DNA of 64,000 bases from DATAQC01 sp038232455 (GCA_038232455.1 JBBSHU010000004.1:3008-67007), one strand, 5' to 3'; shown: positions 1 to 8,364, numbered from the stretch's first letter. Numbers and translations: made by a program. Notes: generated by a model not told the origin, from the sequence alone.

Positions 1-22
1 GCAGGGGTAGATAGGGACGCTC

Positions 23-1648
23 CTAGGTTGGTGCTGACTGCAGGGTCTCGATCACGAGTCGTCGGGCCGAGACGATGCCGACGACGACCTCGCAGACGGC
101 CAGCAGTAGGAGCGCGGGTGGTCCGTTCTCAGCTGGCCACCATGCCCACCAGGTATCGACCTGCAGGGAGTCGGCGAACCAGAACTGATTGGCCGCCAGA
201 TCTGCAGGCGGAGTGCCGAGAGAGTGGCCACGTCCGGCCAGCCGGCGGGTGGTGTTGGTGAGGGCCTCCCCGAAGTACCGAACCTGCAGCACCATGGGCG
301 CATAACGCAGCTCGAAGTTGTAATGGTCCAGGAATGCCCGCTGCCCTTTGGGCGTCGTAGGAACGGCGGCCCGGTCGGCGGCGATGACGCTCGGACTGGC
401 TTTGATCGTGACTGCGTTGAAATAGGTCGTCACGCCGAAGAACCCTGGCAAAACCGCCCCGCCGACAGTCGCCAGGACGAATGCCCGCCGAACTGTCCGA
501 TGCTTCCATCCCAGCGCAGCAGCAGCGCAGGCGATCGGGACGACGGGGAGCAGGTACCGGGGCCCGAATGACCCACCGCCCTCCCAGTCGTGGTAGCGGG
601 CGAAGAAGAGCGTGGAGAGGACAAGGGGGGTGAGAAGAAGGGCTACCTCCGGAAGGCGTTTACGACGTACCACGACGGCGGCACCGATGGCCACGAACAC
701 CGGGGGCGCGTACCACAGGAGGCCCTTTCCGGGGCTGGCAAGCAGACCATAGGTTCCCCTGACCAAAGGGGTGTCGAACACCGACGGCGGATAGCCCAGG
801 TCGAACGGGCTCCCGAACCGCCACCACTGCACCAGGGCGAGGAGAGCGAACGTGGGTAACAACCCGGCCGCGATGTGCCCGAGTCGGACGGCGAGCGCGC
901 GACGATCGGGTGGGCGAGGTACGAGCAGGCCGTAGGCGACGATGGCGGGGATCATGAGGACGAGGCTTACGCGAAACTGCATGCCGAGACCGACCGCCGC
1001 GGCCGACGCCGTGAGGAGCCATGGCTGGCGTCGACGTGCGGCCCTGATCGCCAGCAAGGTGGCACCAGCCAGACACAGGCCAGTCGCGGGGTCGGAAAAA
1101 AAGGTCTTCGCCGATCCCCAGGCGAAGGTACCCACCGCGTAGCCGAGGGCGATGACGACCGCACCTCTGCGACCCGCGCCCAGCTCGAGGGCCAGCAGCA
1201 GCACGACCACCGCAGTCGCGGCGGTCACGAAGGAGTTCGTCGACGCCACCCCCAACCGCTGCGCCGTGTGGCGGTCGTCTCCTGACAGCCGGTCGACAAG
1301 GGACCCGGCCAGGTAGCCGGGTACGGCAAGTACCGAGTTTCCCAGGCCGTAATAGCCGACAAGCTCAGGAGGATCGCGATGGCTCTCGACGTAGATGATG
1401 GACAAGTCGGTGACGCGGAGGTCGATTTGGCGGTGGCCGTGCACCAGAGCGGACGTGGTGGCGAGCATGGTCTCCTCGTCCCTGGAGTAGAGGTGCCCGC
1501 CGGTCGAGAGCAAGAAGAGGCATGCCAACGTGAGGAACAACAGGACCGCCAGTCGACCAGCGGGATCGACTGGTGCTCCCCACCCGACGGTCGTGTTCAT
1601 GAGGGTCTGATGGTCGGACGTCTTCACCGATAATTCGGTCCGTCTCAT
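23..1648 (-). CDS. GT-C-like polytopic membrane protein
   Basis: A 541-residue integral membrane protein. After a short cytoplasmic N-terminus there is a first membrane segment (about residues 32-50), followed at once by a loop with an acidic cluster (YSRDEE, residues 54-59). That is the place and style of the catalytic acidic residue in GT-C (ArnT/PMT-like) glycosyltransferases that use polyprenyl-phosphate sugars. About ten further hydrophobic helices follow. I infer a lipid-linked sugar transferase in the cell envelope, but the substrate cannot be read. The ATG at 1648 is chosen; an ATG at 1600 is almost as good, because neither has a clear Shine-Dalgarno site. The open frame continues upstream of 1648 but is low-complexity antisense of the next gene. 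It is divergent from the 7-TM gene at 1727. Confidence 0.6.
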   Translation of the reverse strand: MRRTELSVKTSDHQTLMNTTVGWGAPVDPAGRLAVLLFLTLACLFLLSTGGHLYSRDEETMLATTSALVHGHRQIDLRVTDLSIIYVESHRDPPELVGYYGLGNSVLAVPGYLAGSLVDRLSGDDRHTAQRLGVASTNSFVTAATAVVVLLLALELGAGRRGAVVIALGYAVGTFAWGSAKTFFSDPATGLCLAGATLLAIRAARRRQPWLLTASAAAVGLGMQFRVSLVLMIPAIVAYGLLVPRPPDRRALAVRLGHIAAGLLPTFALLALVQWWRFGSPFDLGYPPSVFDTPLVRGTYGLLASPGKGLLWYAPPVFVAIGAAVVVRRKRLPEVALLLTPLVLSTLFFARYHDWEGGGSFGPRYLLPVVPIACAAAALGWKHRTVRRAFVLATVGGAVLPGFFGVTTYFNAVTIKASPSVIAADRAAVPTTPKGQRAFLDHYNFELRYAPMVLQVRYFGEALTNTTRRLAGRGHSLGTPPADLAANQFWFADSLQVDTWWAWWPAENGPPALLLLAVCEVVVGIVSARRLVIETLQSAPT

Positions 1649-1726
1649 GACCACTGGCGTCGAGCTGCCATCTTGCGTCGCCTCGTCCCCGGGTAGCTCC
1701 CCACGTACCTGTGCCGATGCCGGGCG

Positions 1727-2533
1727 ATGTCCGGGCCACTGTCGGTAAAATCGCCGTTCGTGTCCACCCAGTCGGCGCTGGCCGCCGCCGCCGCCCTCGT
1801 GGCGCTGGCCCTCGCCATGTCGACCTACGAGCGGTGGTTGGCCGCTCGCCGCCCCCACGAGCTGGCGTGGACGGTGTCGCTGGCCATGTTCTTCGTCGGG
1901 GCGGCCGCGCTGTGGTTCGGCGCAGCCAACGGGTGGGACGACGCCACCTTCCGAGTCTTCTACCTCTTCGGGGCGGTGGTCAACGTCCCGTTCCTGGCCC
2001 TTGGCACCGTGTACCTCCTGGGCGACCGACGGAAGGCCGACCGGTGGACGGCGGCGGTCGCCCTGGCCTCGGCCTTCGCCGCCGGCGTGGTGTTGGAGGC
2101 ACCGTTGCGAGCACCGGTCCCCTCGGACCGTCTGCCGCAGGGCTCGGAGGTCTTCGGCGTGCTCCCCCGCGTGCTGGCCGCAGGGGCCTCGGGCGTGGGT
2201 GCCACCGTCGTGCTGGGGGGTGCGGTCTGGAGCGCGTGGCGCCTCTGGCGGCGTCGCCACGCCGGAGCCTCTCCGGTGCCCGCCGGGCGGCTGGCGGGGG
2301 CGAACCTGCTCATCGCTGCGGGCACCCTGGTGCTCGGCGCCGGGGGACTGTTCAACTCGGTGCTCGACGCCATGGAGGCCTTCGCCCTCACCCTGCTGGT
2401 GGGCATCGGCCTGATCTTCGCCGGCTTCCTGGTGGCCACCGCCGGGCCCCGAGTCCGACCGGCGCGCCAGGATCCGGCCGAGCCTGCGGAGAAAGAACCG
2501 GTTGTCGGCCGGGTAGGTGCCAGGTACAGTTAG
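1727..2533 (+). CDS. Seven-helix membrane protein of unknown function
   Basis: A 268-residue protein with about seven hydrophobic segments (roughly 14-31, 45-62, 75-97, 105-122, 145-168, 190-212, 220-240), short loops and a charged C-terminal tail. I do not recognise the family. It has no catalytic motif, cysteine pairs or extracytoplasmic domain. It lies 53 bp upstream of the iron permease gene and points the same way, but the IdeR-like box between them suggests that the permease has its own promoter. The ATG at 1727 is the first start in the frame. Some role in the envelope or in metal transport is possible but unsupported. Confidence 0.65.
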   Translation: MSGPLSVKSPFVSTQSALAAAAALVALALAMSTYERWLAARRPHELAWTVSLAMFFVGAAALWFGAANGWDDATFRVFYLFGAVVNVPFLALGTVYLLGDRRKADRWTAAVALASAFAAGVVLEAPLRAPVPSDRLPQGSEVFGVLPRVLAAGASGVGATVVLGGAVWSAWRLWRRRHAGASPVPAGRLAGANLLIAAGTLVLGAGGLFNSVLDAMEAFALTLLVGIGLIFAGFLVATAGPRVRPARQDPAEPAEKEPVVGRVGARYS

Positions 2534-2552
2534 TAGCACCTGAGAGAGTTCG

Positions 2553-2571
2553 TTAGGGTCGCCTAACACAA
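2553..2571 (+). promoter_or_regulatory. Probable IdeR/DtxR iron box
   Basis: The 19 bases here match the actinobacterial iron-box consensus TTAGGTTAGCCTAACCTAA at 15 of 19 positions. The inner palindrome TTAGG-GTCG-CCTAA is perfect. The box ends 15 bp before the start codon of the FTR1 permease, where bound repressor would block transcription under iron sufficiency. The match is seen in the sequence; repression by an IdeR-type regulator is inferred. Confidence 0.6.
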
Positions 2572-2586
2572 CCTTTCCCTGGCGAT

Positions 2587-3498
2587 ATGAAAAGGGACCA
2601 ATCCTTGCTGGCCAACTTCCTCATCGGGTTACGGGAGGGACTCGAGGCGGCACTCGTCGTGAGCATCCTCGTCGCCTACGTCGTGCGCACCGACCGGCGC
2701 CAGGCCCTGCGGTCGATCTGGCTCGGCGTCGGAGCCGCGGTCGCCATCAGCCTCGTCGCGGGTGCCCTGCTCACTTTCACCTCCCATTCGCTGACCTTCA
2801 AGGCCCAGGAAACCTTCGGCGGGGTGATGTCCATTCTGGCCGTCGGCCTCGTCACCTGGATGATCTTCTGGATGCGCCGCACCGCCCGGCACCTGAAAGG
2901 TGAGCTCCAGGAGCGCATCGACGTTGCCCTGGCCATGGGCACCGGCGCCCTGACCCTCACCGCTTTCGTCGCCGTGGCGCGCGAGGGCTTGGAGACCGCC
3001 CTGTTCATCTGGACCGCGGTGCAGTCGACGGGGTCGACGTTCAAACCCGTGGTCGGGGCGTCCCTGGGTCTGGCCACCTCCCTCGTGCTCGGCTACCTCG
3101 TGTACCGCCGTTCGGTCCACATCAACCTGGCCAAGTTCTTCCGCTACACCGGCGCCGGCCTCGTGGTCGTGGCCGCCGGTGTGCTGGCCTACGGGATCCA
3201 CGACCTCCAGGAGGCCGGCTATCTCCTGTTCGGGAACCTCGGCCACCGGGTCCTCGACGCCACCGGTGTCCTCCCGCCGTCGAGCTGGTGGGGATCGCTG
3301 TGGAAGGGCCTGTTCAGCATCAGCCCGACACCGTCGCGACTGGAGCTGGCCGTATGGCTGACCTACATGGTGCCCACGATGATCCTGTTCCTCCGGGCCC
3401 CCAAGGCGTCCGGCGCGCCGCCGATGGCCCCGCGCGCCGCCACCGCTCCGGCACCGGCCGACGGCCGGGTACCGCAGTCCGTCACCCCCACCCGCTGA
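2587..3498 (+). CDS. efeU: FTR1/EfeU-family iron permease
   Basis: A 303-residue high-affinity ferric/ferrous iron permease of the cytoplasmic membrane. Both hallmark iron-binding motifs of the FTR1 family are present: REGLE at residues 16-20 in helix 1 and REGLE at 132-136 in helix 4. Seven hydrophobic helices follow the family layout. The C-terminal 35 residues are an Ala/Pro-rich tail. It is followed 13 bp later by a lipoprotein with an EfeO-type cupredoxin domain, so the two form a reduced EfeUO system. No EfeB peroxidase is nearby. The iron box just upstream predicts induction under iron limitation. Confidence 0.9.
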   Translation: MKRDQSLLANFLIGLREGLEAALVVSILVAYVVRTDRRQALRSIWLGVGAAVAISLVAGALLTFTSHSLTFKAQETFGGVMSILAVGLVTWMIFWMRRTARHLKGELQERIDVALAMGTGALTLTAFVAVAREGLETALFIWTAVQSTGSTFKPVVGASLGLATSLVLGYLVYRRSVHINLAKFFRYTGAGLVVVAAGVLAYGIHDLQEAGYLLFGNLGHRVLDATGVLPPSSWWGSLWKGLFSISPTPSRLELAVWLTYMVPTMILFLRAPKASGAPPMAPRAATAPAPADGRVPQSVTPTR

Positions 3499-3511
3499 GC
3501 ACTGGAGCCCG

Positions 3512-3883
3512 ATGAGGCCGAAGATCCCCGTACGGCTGTCCCTCGTCGCCGGCGCGGCCGGTTGGCTCGCCCTGGCCGCCTGCACCTCGTCGTCGGGCAC
3601 CAGCGGCCCGGCGGTGGCCGTCACCGCCACCGACACCGAGTGCCGGGTGGCCACCACCAGCCTCACACCGGGCAACCACACCTTTGAGGTCCAGAACACC
3701 GGCGGCCAGGTCACCGAGGTCTACGTCTTCGCACCCGGCGACAAGATCGTGTCCGAGAAGGAAGACATCGGACCCGGCACGAAGGCCCGGTTCACGACCA
3801 AGTTGGCCACGGGCAGCTACGAGGTGGCCTGCAAGCCCGGCCAGAAGGGCAACGGCATCCGCCAGACCCTCTCCGTCTCTTGA
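3512..3883 (+). CDS. EfeO-type cupredoxin lipoprotein (no M75 domain)
   Basis: A 123-residue lipoprotein with signal peptide and lipobox LAAC (lipidated Cys24), followed by a single cupredoxin-like domain. The segment EVACKPG near residues 104-110, the acidic pair in DTEC (41-44) and GNHTFEV match the EfeO N-terminal domain (Cup-EfeO), which binds copper or iron and delivers or oxidises iron for EfeU. Full EfeO carries a C-terminal M75 imelysin domain of about 250 residues, and that is missing here. The Met that often follows CKPG is Gln111. The stop codon is followed by a small hairpin (ACCCG/CGGGT, 3883-3898) without a T run. It probably works with the upstream permease. Confidence 0.8.
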   Translation: MRPKIPVRLSLVAGAAGWLALAACTSSSGTSGPAVAVTATDTECRVATTSLTPGNHTFEVQNTGGQVTEVYVFAPGDKIVSEKEDIGPGTKARFTTKLATGSYEVACKPGQKGNGIRQTLSVS

Positions 3884-3960
3884 CCCGCTCATCCGGGTAG
3901 CGAGTTCCGGACATTCAGGCGGGGCTTGACTCAAGCTCTGGTCCCCCTCCCGCGGAAGGA

Positions 3961-4050
3961 GTTCAGGACAGTTCGTACCTGAACACATCACGACTGGCGC
4001 TCGGTCGGAGTTCGTTCTCCGACCCGATCGGCAGTCGGGCTCCCGAGGGG
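3961..4050 (+). promoter_or_regulatory. Structured 5' leader with three hairpins
   Basis: Three perfect inverted repeats follow one another before the gene at 4058. They are GTTCAGG/CCTGAAC (3961-3967 with 3978-3984), GGTCGGAG/CTCCGACC around a TTCGTT loop (4003-4010 with 4017-4024), and TCGGG/CCCGA (4035-4039 with 4042-4046). The last one overlaps the GAGGGG ribosome-binding site at 4045-4050, so its folding could mask translation initiation. I could not match the leader to a known riboswitch class. In particular the conserved GGTGAAT-like core of ydaO/c-di-AMP switches is absent. Confidence 0.4.
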
Positions 4051-4057
4051 ATCCCAC

Positions 4058-4513
4058 ATGCACGCACGTCGGTTCATCGCGGCCCTGGCCACGGCGTCCA
4101 TGCTCAGCTGTGTCGGCCTGGGTCTCGGGGCGGTGGTCCCGGGGATGGCGCTATCGGCCCCGCCGGCGGGCGCGACCACGTCCGACGAAGCGAATCTTCT
4201 GGCCCTCACCAACCAGGCGCGGGCATCGGTGGGAGCGCCGGCACTGAGCCCCGACGCCGACATCTCCTCGGTCGCGGACTTCGAGGCGCCGGCCGGCAAC
4301 AGCCGGGACACCACTGTGGCCGACCCGCAACCATCCCCCACCGTCGCCCCCCGACCCACCACGACCACGGCGCCTCCGCCCCCCGAGCCAACCCGCCCCG
4401 TTTCCGGCGGCCGTGACCCGGGCCCGGCCCCCGCTCCGGTCGCCGCAGCGTTGACGTTCAACTTCGTTCTCGGCGCCCTGCGGGCCCTGGACTCCGGGCA
4501 CGGCCACCACTGA
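4058..4513 (+). CDS. Secreted protein with truncated CAP/SCP N-terminus
   Basis: A 151-residue exported protein. An N-terminal signal peptide of about 40 residues is followed by a stretch (LLALTNQARASVGAPALS) that reads like the first helix of a CAP/SCP (CAP superfamily, PR-1-like) domain. The conserved His/Glu core that should follow is absent. Instead there is a Pro/Thr-rich linker (about 95-130) and a short hydrophobic C-terminal segment ending in HGHH. It is therefore either a degraded CAP protein or a short secreted protein that reuses the domain's start. GAGGGG seven bases before the ATG is the ribosome-binding site, and it lies inside a structured leader. Confidence 0.55.
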   Translation: MHARRFIAALATASMLSCVGLGLGAVVPGMALSAPPAGATTSDEANLLALTNQARASVGAPALSPDADISSVADFEAPAGNSRDTTVADPQPSPTVAPRPTTTTAPPPPEPTRPVSGGRDPGPAPAPVAAALTFNFVLGALRALDSGHGHH

Positions 4514-4551
4514 TCCCCGACGGGACATGGAGTCGCCCCGGAGCCGGTACC

Positions 4552-4953
4552 GTGGCGGTCGTGGCCCAGGCCAGTCAGGCGCCCATCCGGGTGATGCTCG
4601 TGGACGACACCGACCACGTGCGTCGGATGCTCAAGACGATGCTCACCGTCGACGGGTTCGACGTGGTCCACCAGGCCTCCAGCGGGGCCGATGCCCTCGA
4701 CCACGTCGAAGATTCCGATCCCGACGTGATCGTCATCGACTACAAGATGCCCGCGATGGACGGCCTCACCGCCGCCCGCCAGTTGCGGGCCCGCCGTCCC
4801 GACCAGGTGGTCATCCTGTACACGGCCTACGTCGACGATGCCCTGCAGCGCGAGGCCGACGAGGCCGGCGTGGCCATCTGTCTCGACAAGGTCGAGGGGT
4901 TGAGCTCCCTGGAGCGCGAGATCAGCCGCCTCTGCTCGACGCTCGGGCCCTGA
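4552..4953 (+). CDS. Single-domain response regulator
   Basis: A 133-residue stand-alone CheY-like receiver domain. The acidic pair is D18-D19, the phospho-acceptor is D63 (in VIDYKMPAMDG), the switch Thr is T91 and the conserved Lys is K113. K113 is followed by Val instead of the usual Pro. There is no output domain, so it probably acts by protein contact in a phosphorelay. No histidine kinase is adjacent. The GTG at 4552 gives the normal distance to the first acidic pair. It runs convergently towards the minus-strand gene pair that follows. Confidence 0.85.
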   Translation: MAVVAQASQAPIRVMLVDDTDHVRRMLKTMLTVDGFDVVHQASSGADALDHVEDSDPDVIVIDYKMPAMDGLTAARQLRARRPDQVVILYTAYVDDALQREADEAGVAICLDKVEGLSSLEREISRLCSTLGP

Positions 4954-4967
4954 GCCCTGCCGGCCCG

Positions 4968-5057
4968 CTACCGGCCGATGACGAGGAACTGCACGATGGC
5001 CGCTCCGAAGATGGCGAAGAGCAGGATGGCCAGGGCGATCGTCGTGCCCCGCCTCAT
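4968..5057 (-). CDS. 29-residue membrane peptide
   Basis: A very small gene. It starts with ATG at 5057-5055, inside the stop of the SAM hydroxide adenosyltransferase gene (ATGA overlap of 4 bp), and ends with TAG at 4970-4968. The 29-residue product has a positively charged start (MRRGTT), one uninterrupted hydrophobic helix (IALAILLFAIFGAAIVQFLV) and a short IGR tail. It is a plausible single-pass membrane peptide, translated by termination-reinitiation after the enzyme. The function is unknown. The overlap and the clean helix argue that it is real, but conservation cannot be judged here. Confidence 0.5.
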   Translation of the reverse strand: MRRGTTIALAILLFAIFGAAIVQFLVIGR

Positions 5058-5893
5058 TCGTCGCCCGTGGGCTCGAGCCGGACCAGGTCCCCGGGACCCA
5101 GCGAGAGCTCGGCGGCCGCCGACCGTTGGTCGAGAACCACGGCCAGCAACCCGTAGGAGTCGACGACCAACCCCACCTGGCCGGTGGACAACTCGGCGAA
5201 GTTGCTGACGCGCGCCGCGCTCCGAATCCGTTCACCGATGCGAACCACGATCGGCGAACCCATGGCGTCGATCTCGTCGGGGCCGATGTTGATCTGGGCG
5301 TTGCCGAACCGGTCGACCCAGAGGACCTCGCCCTGCACGCCACCTTTCTCCTCCCGCGACAGCGGGATGAGGCCGGGCACGAGGGTGAACGGGTCGACAG
5401 GCTCGCCCAGCTCGTCGAGCTCGACGCCGGCGCACAGGTGGGCGGCGGCCGGCCCGAAGATGTCGCGACCGGCGAAGGTGGGCCCCGGCGCGGGCAGGTG
5501 CCACTCGGCATTGGTGAGGGCGACAGCCCGTCGGGCGCCACCGGCCAGGGCCACGGCCGGGGCCAGGAGGCCGTTGTCGGGGCCGATGAGCACCGATCGG
5601 TGGTTCTGACCGTCGTCACCGTCGGCGCCGCCGACCTCCACGGCCAGGGCCCGCCGGGACGTGCCTACGCCGGGGTCGACCACGGCGAGCACGACCCCGG
5701 GAGGCAGGTACTGGATGCTGCGGGCCAGGACCAGGCTGCCGGCCCGGATGTCGTGGGCGGCGACCTGGTGGCTCACGTCGATCACCGTCGCTTCCGGGGC
5801 GATGGCCCTGATCACGGCCTTGACCACGCCCACGAACTCGTCGGCGAGCCCGTAGTCGGACAGGAACGAGACGGTGTCGAATCCGGCAGTCAT
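5054..5893 (-). CDS. SAM hydroxide adenosyltransferase (DUF62)
   Basis: A 279-residue protein of the SAM hydroxide adenosyltransferase/fluorinase family, which hydrolyses S-adenosylmethionine to adenosine and methionine. Family motifs are present in order: FLSDYG near residues 10-15, IDVSHQVAAHDI near 38-50, AVVDPGVGT near 70-78, the GPDNG motif near 103, and the C-terminal barrel with WVDRFGNAQINI. The fluorinase-specific chloride loop is not evident, so hydrolysis rather than halogenation is expected. It is cytosolic. The stop overlaps the start of the 29-residue membrane peptide. Confidence 0.9.
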   Translation of the reverse strand: MTAGFDTVSFLSDYGLADEFVGVVKAVIRAIAPEATVIDVSHQVAAHDIRAGSLVLARSIQYLPPGVVLAVVDPGVGTSRRALAVEVGGADGDDGQNHRSVLIGPDNGLLAPAVALAGGARRAVALTNAEWHLPAPGPTFAGRDIFGPAAAHLCAGVELDELGEPVDPFTLVPGLIPLSREEKGGVQGEVLWVDRFGNAQINIGPDEIDAMGSPIVVRIGERIRSAARVSNFAELSTGQVGLVVDSYGLLAVVLDQRSAAAELSLGPGDLVRLEPTGDE

Positions 5894-5928
5894 GCGCTGG
5901 GCACGCTACCGGTACCCGACGATCAGAC

Positions 5929-6120
5929 CTAGCCGGCCTCGGTGTAGGTGCTGGCGAGGAAGCGGTCGACGTCGTCCTCGCTGACCCTGTAGGACTTCCC
6001 CACCCGGACAGCCGCCAATTGGCCACCCTTGATCAGCCGGTAGACCGTCATGGTGGAGACCCGGAGGAGCCCAGCCACCTCAGCCGCAGTCAGAAACCGC
6101 GCGCGCGCATCGGACTTCAC
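5929..6120 (-). CDS. BldC-like MerR-type DNA-binding protein
   Basis: A 63-residue single-domain winged-helix protein of the excisionase/MerR-like type (TAAEVAGLLRVSTMTVYRLI, then GKSYRVSEDDVDRFL). Size and sequence resemble BldC of Streptomyces (about 68 residues), which binds direct repeats as head-to-tail oligomers. The GTG at 6120 is chosen because GGGGAG lies seven bases upstream of it and the domain begins soon after; the frame stays open to an ATG at 6171. It lies downstream of proC in the same direction, a frequent actinobacterial neighbour. Confidence 0.8.
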   Translation of the reverse strand: MKSDARARFLTAAEVAGLLRVSTMTVYRLIKGGQLAAVRVGKSYRVSEDDVDRFLASTYTEAG

Positions 6121-6190
6121 CGTCGTTCTCCCCTCTTCGCTCCTGGCAATGTAGGCCGTCGGAGGTGGCAAGGGAAAGAGGGACCGCCAA

Positions 6191-6985
6191 TCAGCCCTGG
6201 CCCAGCCGTCGTGAGCGCTCCGTCGCGGCCGTCACCGCCTCCAGGACGGCGCTGCGAACGGCTCCCGCCTCCAGGGCCCGGATGCCTGCCGCCGTGGTGC
6301 CACCGGGCGACGTCACCGCAGCCCGGAGCTGCTCGGCCGACTGCCCGGACTCGTCCAGGAGCCGGGCCGAGCCCAGGATGGTCTGCACCGCCAGCGAGCG
6401 GCTCATCTCGCGGGGCAGGCCGTTGAGCACACCGGCCTCGGTGAGGGCCTCGGCCACGAAGAACACGTACGCCGGTCCGGAGCCGGAGAGGCCGGTGACG
6501 GCGTCGAGAAGGGGCTCGGGCACGCGCACGACCAGACCGACGGCCGACAGGATGCTGTCGGCCCAGTCGAGGTCGGCCTCGTCGGCCGTCGCACCACCGG
6601 CGATGGCTGCGGCACCGCAGCCGACCAGGGCCGGCGTGTTCGGCATGGCCCGCACGATGGCAACGTCGTCGCCCAACCAGCCCTGGAGCCGCTCCAGGCC
6701 GACGCCTGCGGCGATGGACAGGACCCGTTCGACGCCGGCGCCGGCCACCGCGGCACAGGCGGCCTCCACGTCGGACGGCTTCACGGCCAGCACGGCCCCC
6801 TCGGCCGAGGGCACCTTGTCGTCGACGACCAGGCCCGGGTAGAGGCCGGTCAGCTCCTCGCGTCGGGCAACCATCGGCTCGACCACGCCGAGGTCGGTGG
6901 CCTCCGCCCATCCTGCTCGAAGGAGCCCGGCCACCAGGGCCGAGCCCATCTTCCCGCCACCTACGATCACCAGCCGCAACGCCAT
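6191..6985 (-). CDS. proC: Pyrroline-5-carboxylate reductase
   Basis: A 264-residue enzyme for the last step of proline synthesis, the NAD(P)H-dependent reduction of 1-pyrroline-5-carboxylate. The Rossmann motif VIVGGGKMGSALVAGL is at residues 6-21. VRAMPNTPALVG lies in the middle, and the C-terminal dimerisation domain carries LDAVTGLSGSGPAYVFF and the SPGGTTAAGI signature. Its length is normal for the family. It ends 70 bp before the BldC-like gene, so the two may be co-transcribed. Confidence 0.95.
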   Translation of the reverse strand: MALRLVIVGGGKMGSALVAGLLRAGWAEATDLGVVEPMVARREELTGLYPGLVVDDKVPSAEGAVLAVKPSDVEAACAAVAGAGVERVLSIAAGVGLERLQGWLGDDVAIVRAMPNTPALVGCGAAAIAGGATADEADLDWADSILSAVGLVVRVPEPLLDAVTGLSGSGPAYVFFVAEALTEAGVLNGLPREMSRSLAVQTILGSARLLDESGQSAEQLRAAVTSPGGTTAAGIRALEAGAVRSAVLEAVTAATERSRRLGQG

Positions 6986-7012
6986 GACGACGAATGTAGG
7001 CGGCGCCGACTC

Positions 7013-8148
7013 CTAGCGCAGGAAGCTCTCGGGGTTCTCGGGGTTGCCGTCGATCCTGGTCTCGAAGTGGAGGTGGGGTCCGGTGCAGTGGCCGGAGCAC
7101 CCGACGGAACCGATGACCTGCCCCTGGGCCACGGTCGACCCGCCACCGACCCCCGACTGGCTCTGGTGGGCGTAGAGGGTGGTGAGCCCGCCACCGTGGT
7201 CGATGACGGTGAGCAACCCATAGCCCCCACCGTCGTTGCCCGAGGAGACCACTGTCCCCGCCTTGGCCGCCCGGACCGGCGTGCCCGGACCGGCACCGAG
7301 GTCGATCCCGGTGTGCATCCGGCCCCACCGGAACCCGAACGGTGACGTGATCGCAGCCTCCACCGGCCATGTCAGCCCGTAGCTCGATGCCGGTCCCGGG
7401 GCCCCCGTTGCCGGCGACGTTCCACCGGTGACCAACGCACCCTGGCGGGCGCGCAGCAGGCCCTCGATCGTGGCCTGGTCCCGGGACAGGCCGTCGACCT
7501 CGGCCTGGTACTCCTGGATGCGGCCGTCCAGAGCAGTCTTGAGCCGGGCATGGCTGTCGAGGGCCGCCTTCAGCTCGTCCAGGTGGGAGGCGGCCGCCTT
7601 GCGCCGGGCATTGGCCTGGTCGCGGAGGCGGTTCAGGTTGGTCTGCTCGCCCTCCTGGTCCTCCCGGGTGGAGCGCAGTTGACCCAGCAGATCGCGATCG
7701 GTGCTGGCCACGTGGTTGAGCAGCGTCTCCCGCCGGCTGGCTTCGCCCAGATCGGCCGAGCCCAGGAGCTGGAAGAGCGGATCACCCCCAGGGTGGACGT
7801 ACGCCCGCACGGCCAGCGACGCCGCAGCCGCCCGCAGGCCCGACATGCGAGCCTCGGTGGCGGCCAGGCGAGCCTCGGCGGACCCATCGCGGCCTGCGCG
7901 GCCGAGGCCGCCTGTTGGGCGGCATCGGTGGTGGTCGACTGGGCGGTGACACTCGTGTCGAGGTCGCGCACGGCGGCCTCCAGCTGGGTATCGTCGGCCA
8001 TGGCGGCGTCGACCTTGGCAGCCGCAGTGGCCCGCTTGGACTGATTCGAGGCGTTGCGCTCGTCGAGAGAGTCGGCGTGGCCCGGCGTGGCCAGAGCCAG
8101 CACCAGGCTGAAGATCAGGGCGGCGGCGGAGACAGGGTTTCGGGGCAT
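7013..8148 (-). pseudogene. M23 (LytM) peptidase with coiled coil, frameshifted
   Basis: The N-terminal part starts with ATG at 8148: a signal peptide (ending near HADSLDE), then an Ala-rich coiled coil. Near 7883-7889 the frame breaks. Adding one G to the ATGGG run (minus-strand sense) restores the reading frame into SAEARLAATEARM, a long coiled coil and a C-terminal M23 domain. The M23 domain has intact zinc motifs HTGID and HLHFE (HxxxD and HxH). The repaired protein would be about 378 residues, an EnvC/NlpD-like murein hydrolase or activator. With a single-base defect and an intact active site, sequence error is as likely as true inactivation. A 150-280 bp untranslated leader precedes it. 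Confidence 0.75.
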
Positions 8149-8364
8149 GCGGTGCGAGACGTGGTGCTTCCGCCGGACGGTGGACCTGGATACGAGGGTC
8201 CCCCTGGTCAGTTCGACGAAGGAGCCCGAGGAACCTCCCGGTACGGTCGCACTTCCCCGAACGACCGCTCCGATCCGCCCCTCGGGCCATGAGCACCCTA
8301 ACCCGGCTCATCGCTCGATGCAAGCAAACATACTGAAATACTATGGAGCGCGGCGACTGGACCC

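Noticed and set aside
3884..4057. A ydaO/c-di-AMP riboswitch, often found before secreted cell-wall proteins.
   Set aside because: Hairpins are present, but the conserved core of that class is not.
8149..8330. A c-di-AMP riboswitch in the leader of the M23 peptidase gene.
   Set aside because: No conserved core found on the minus strand; only a GC-rich leader.
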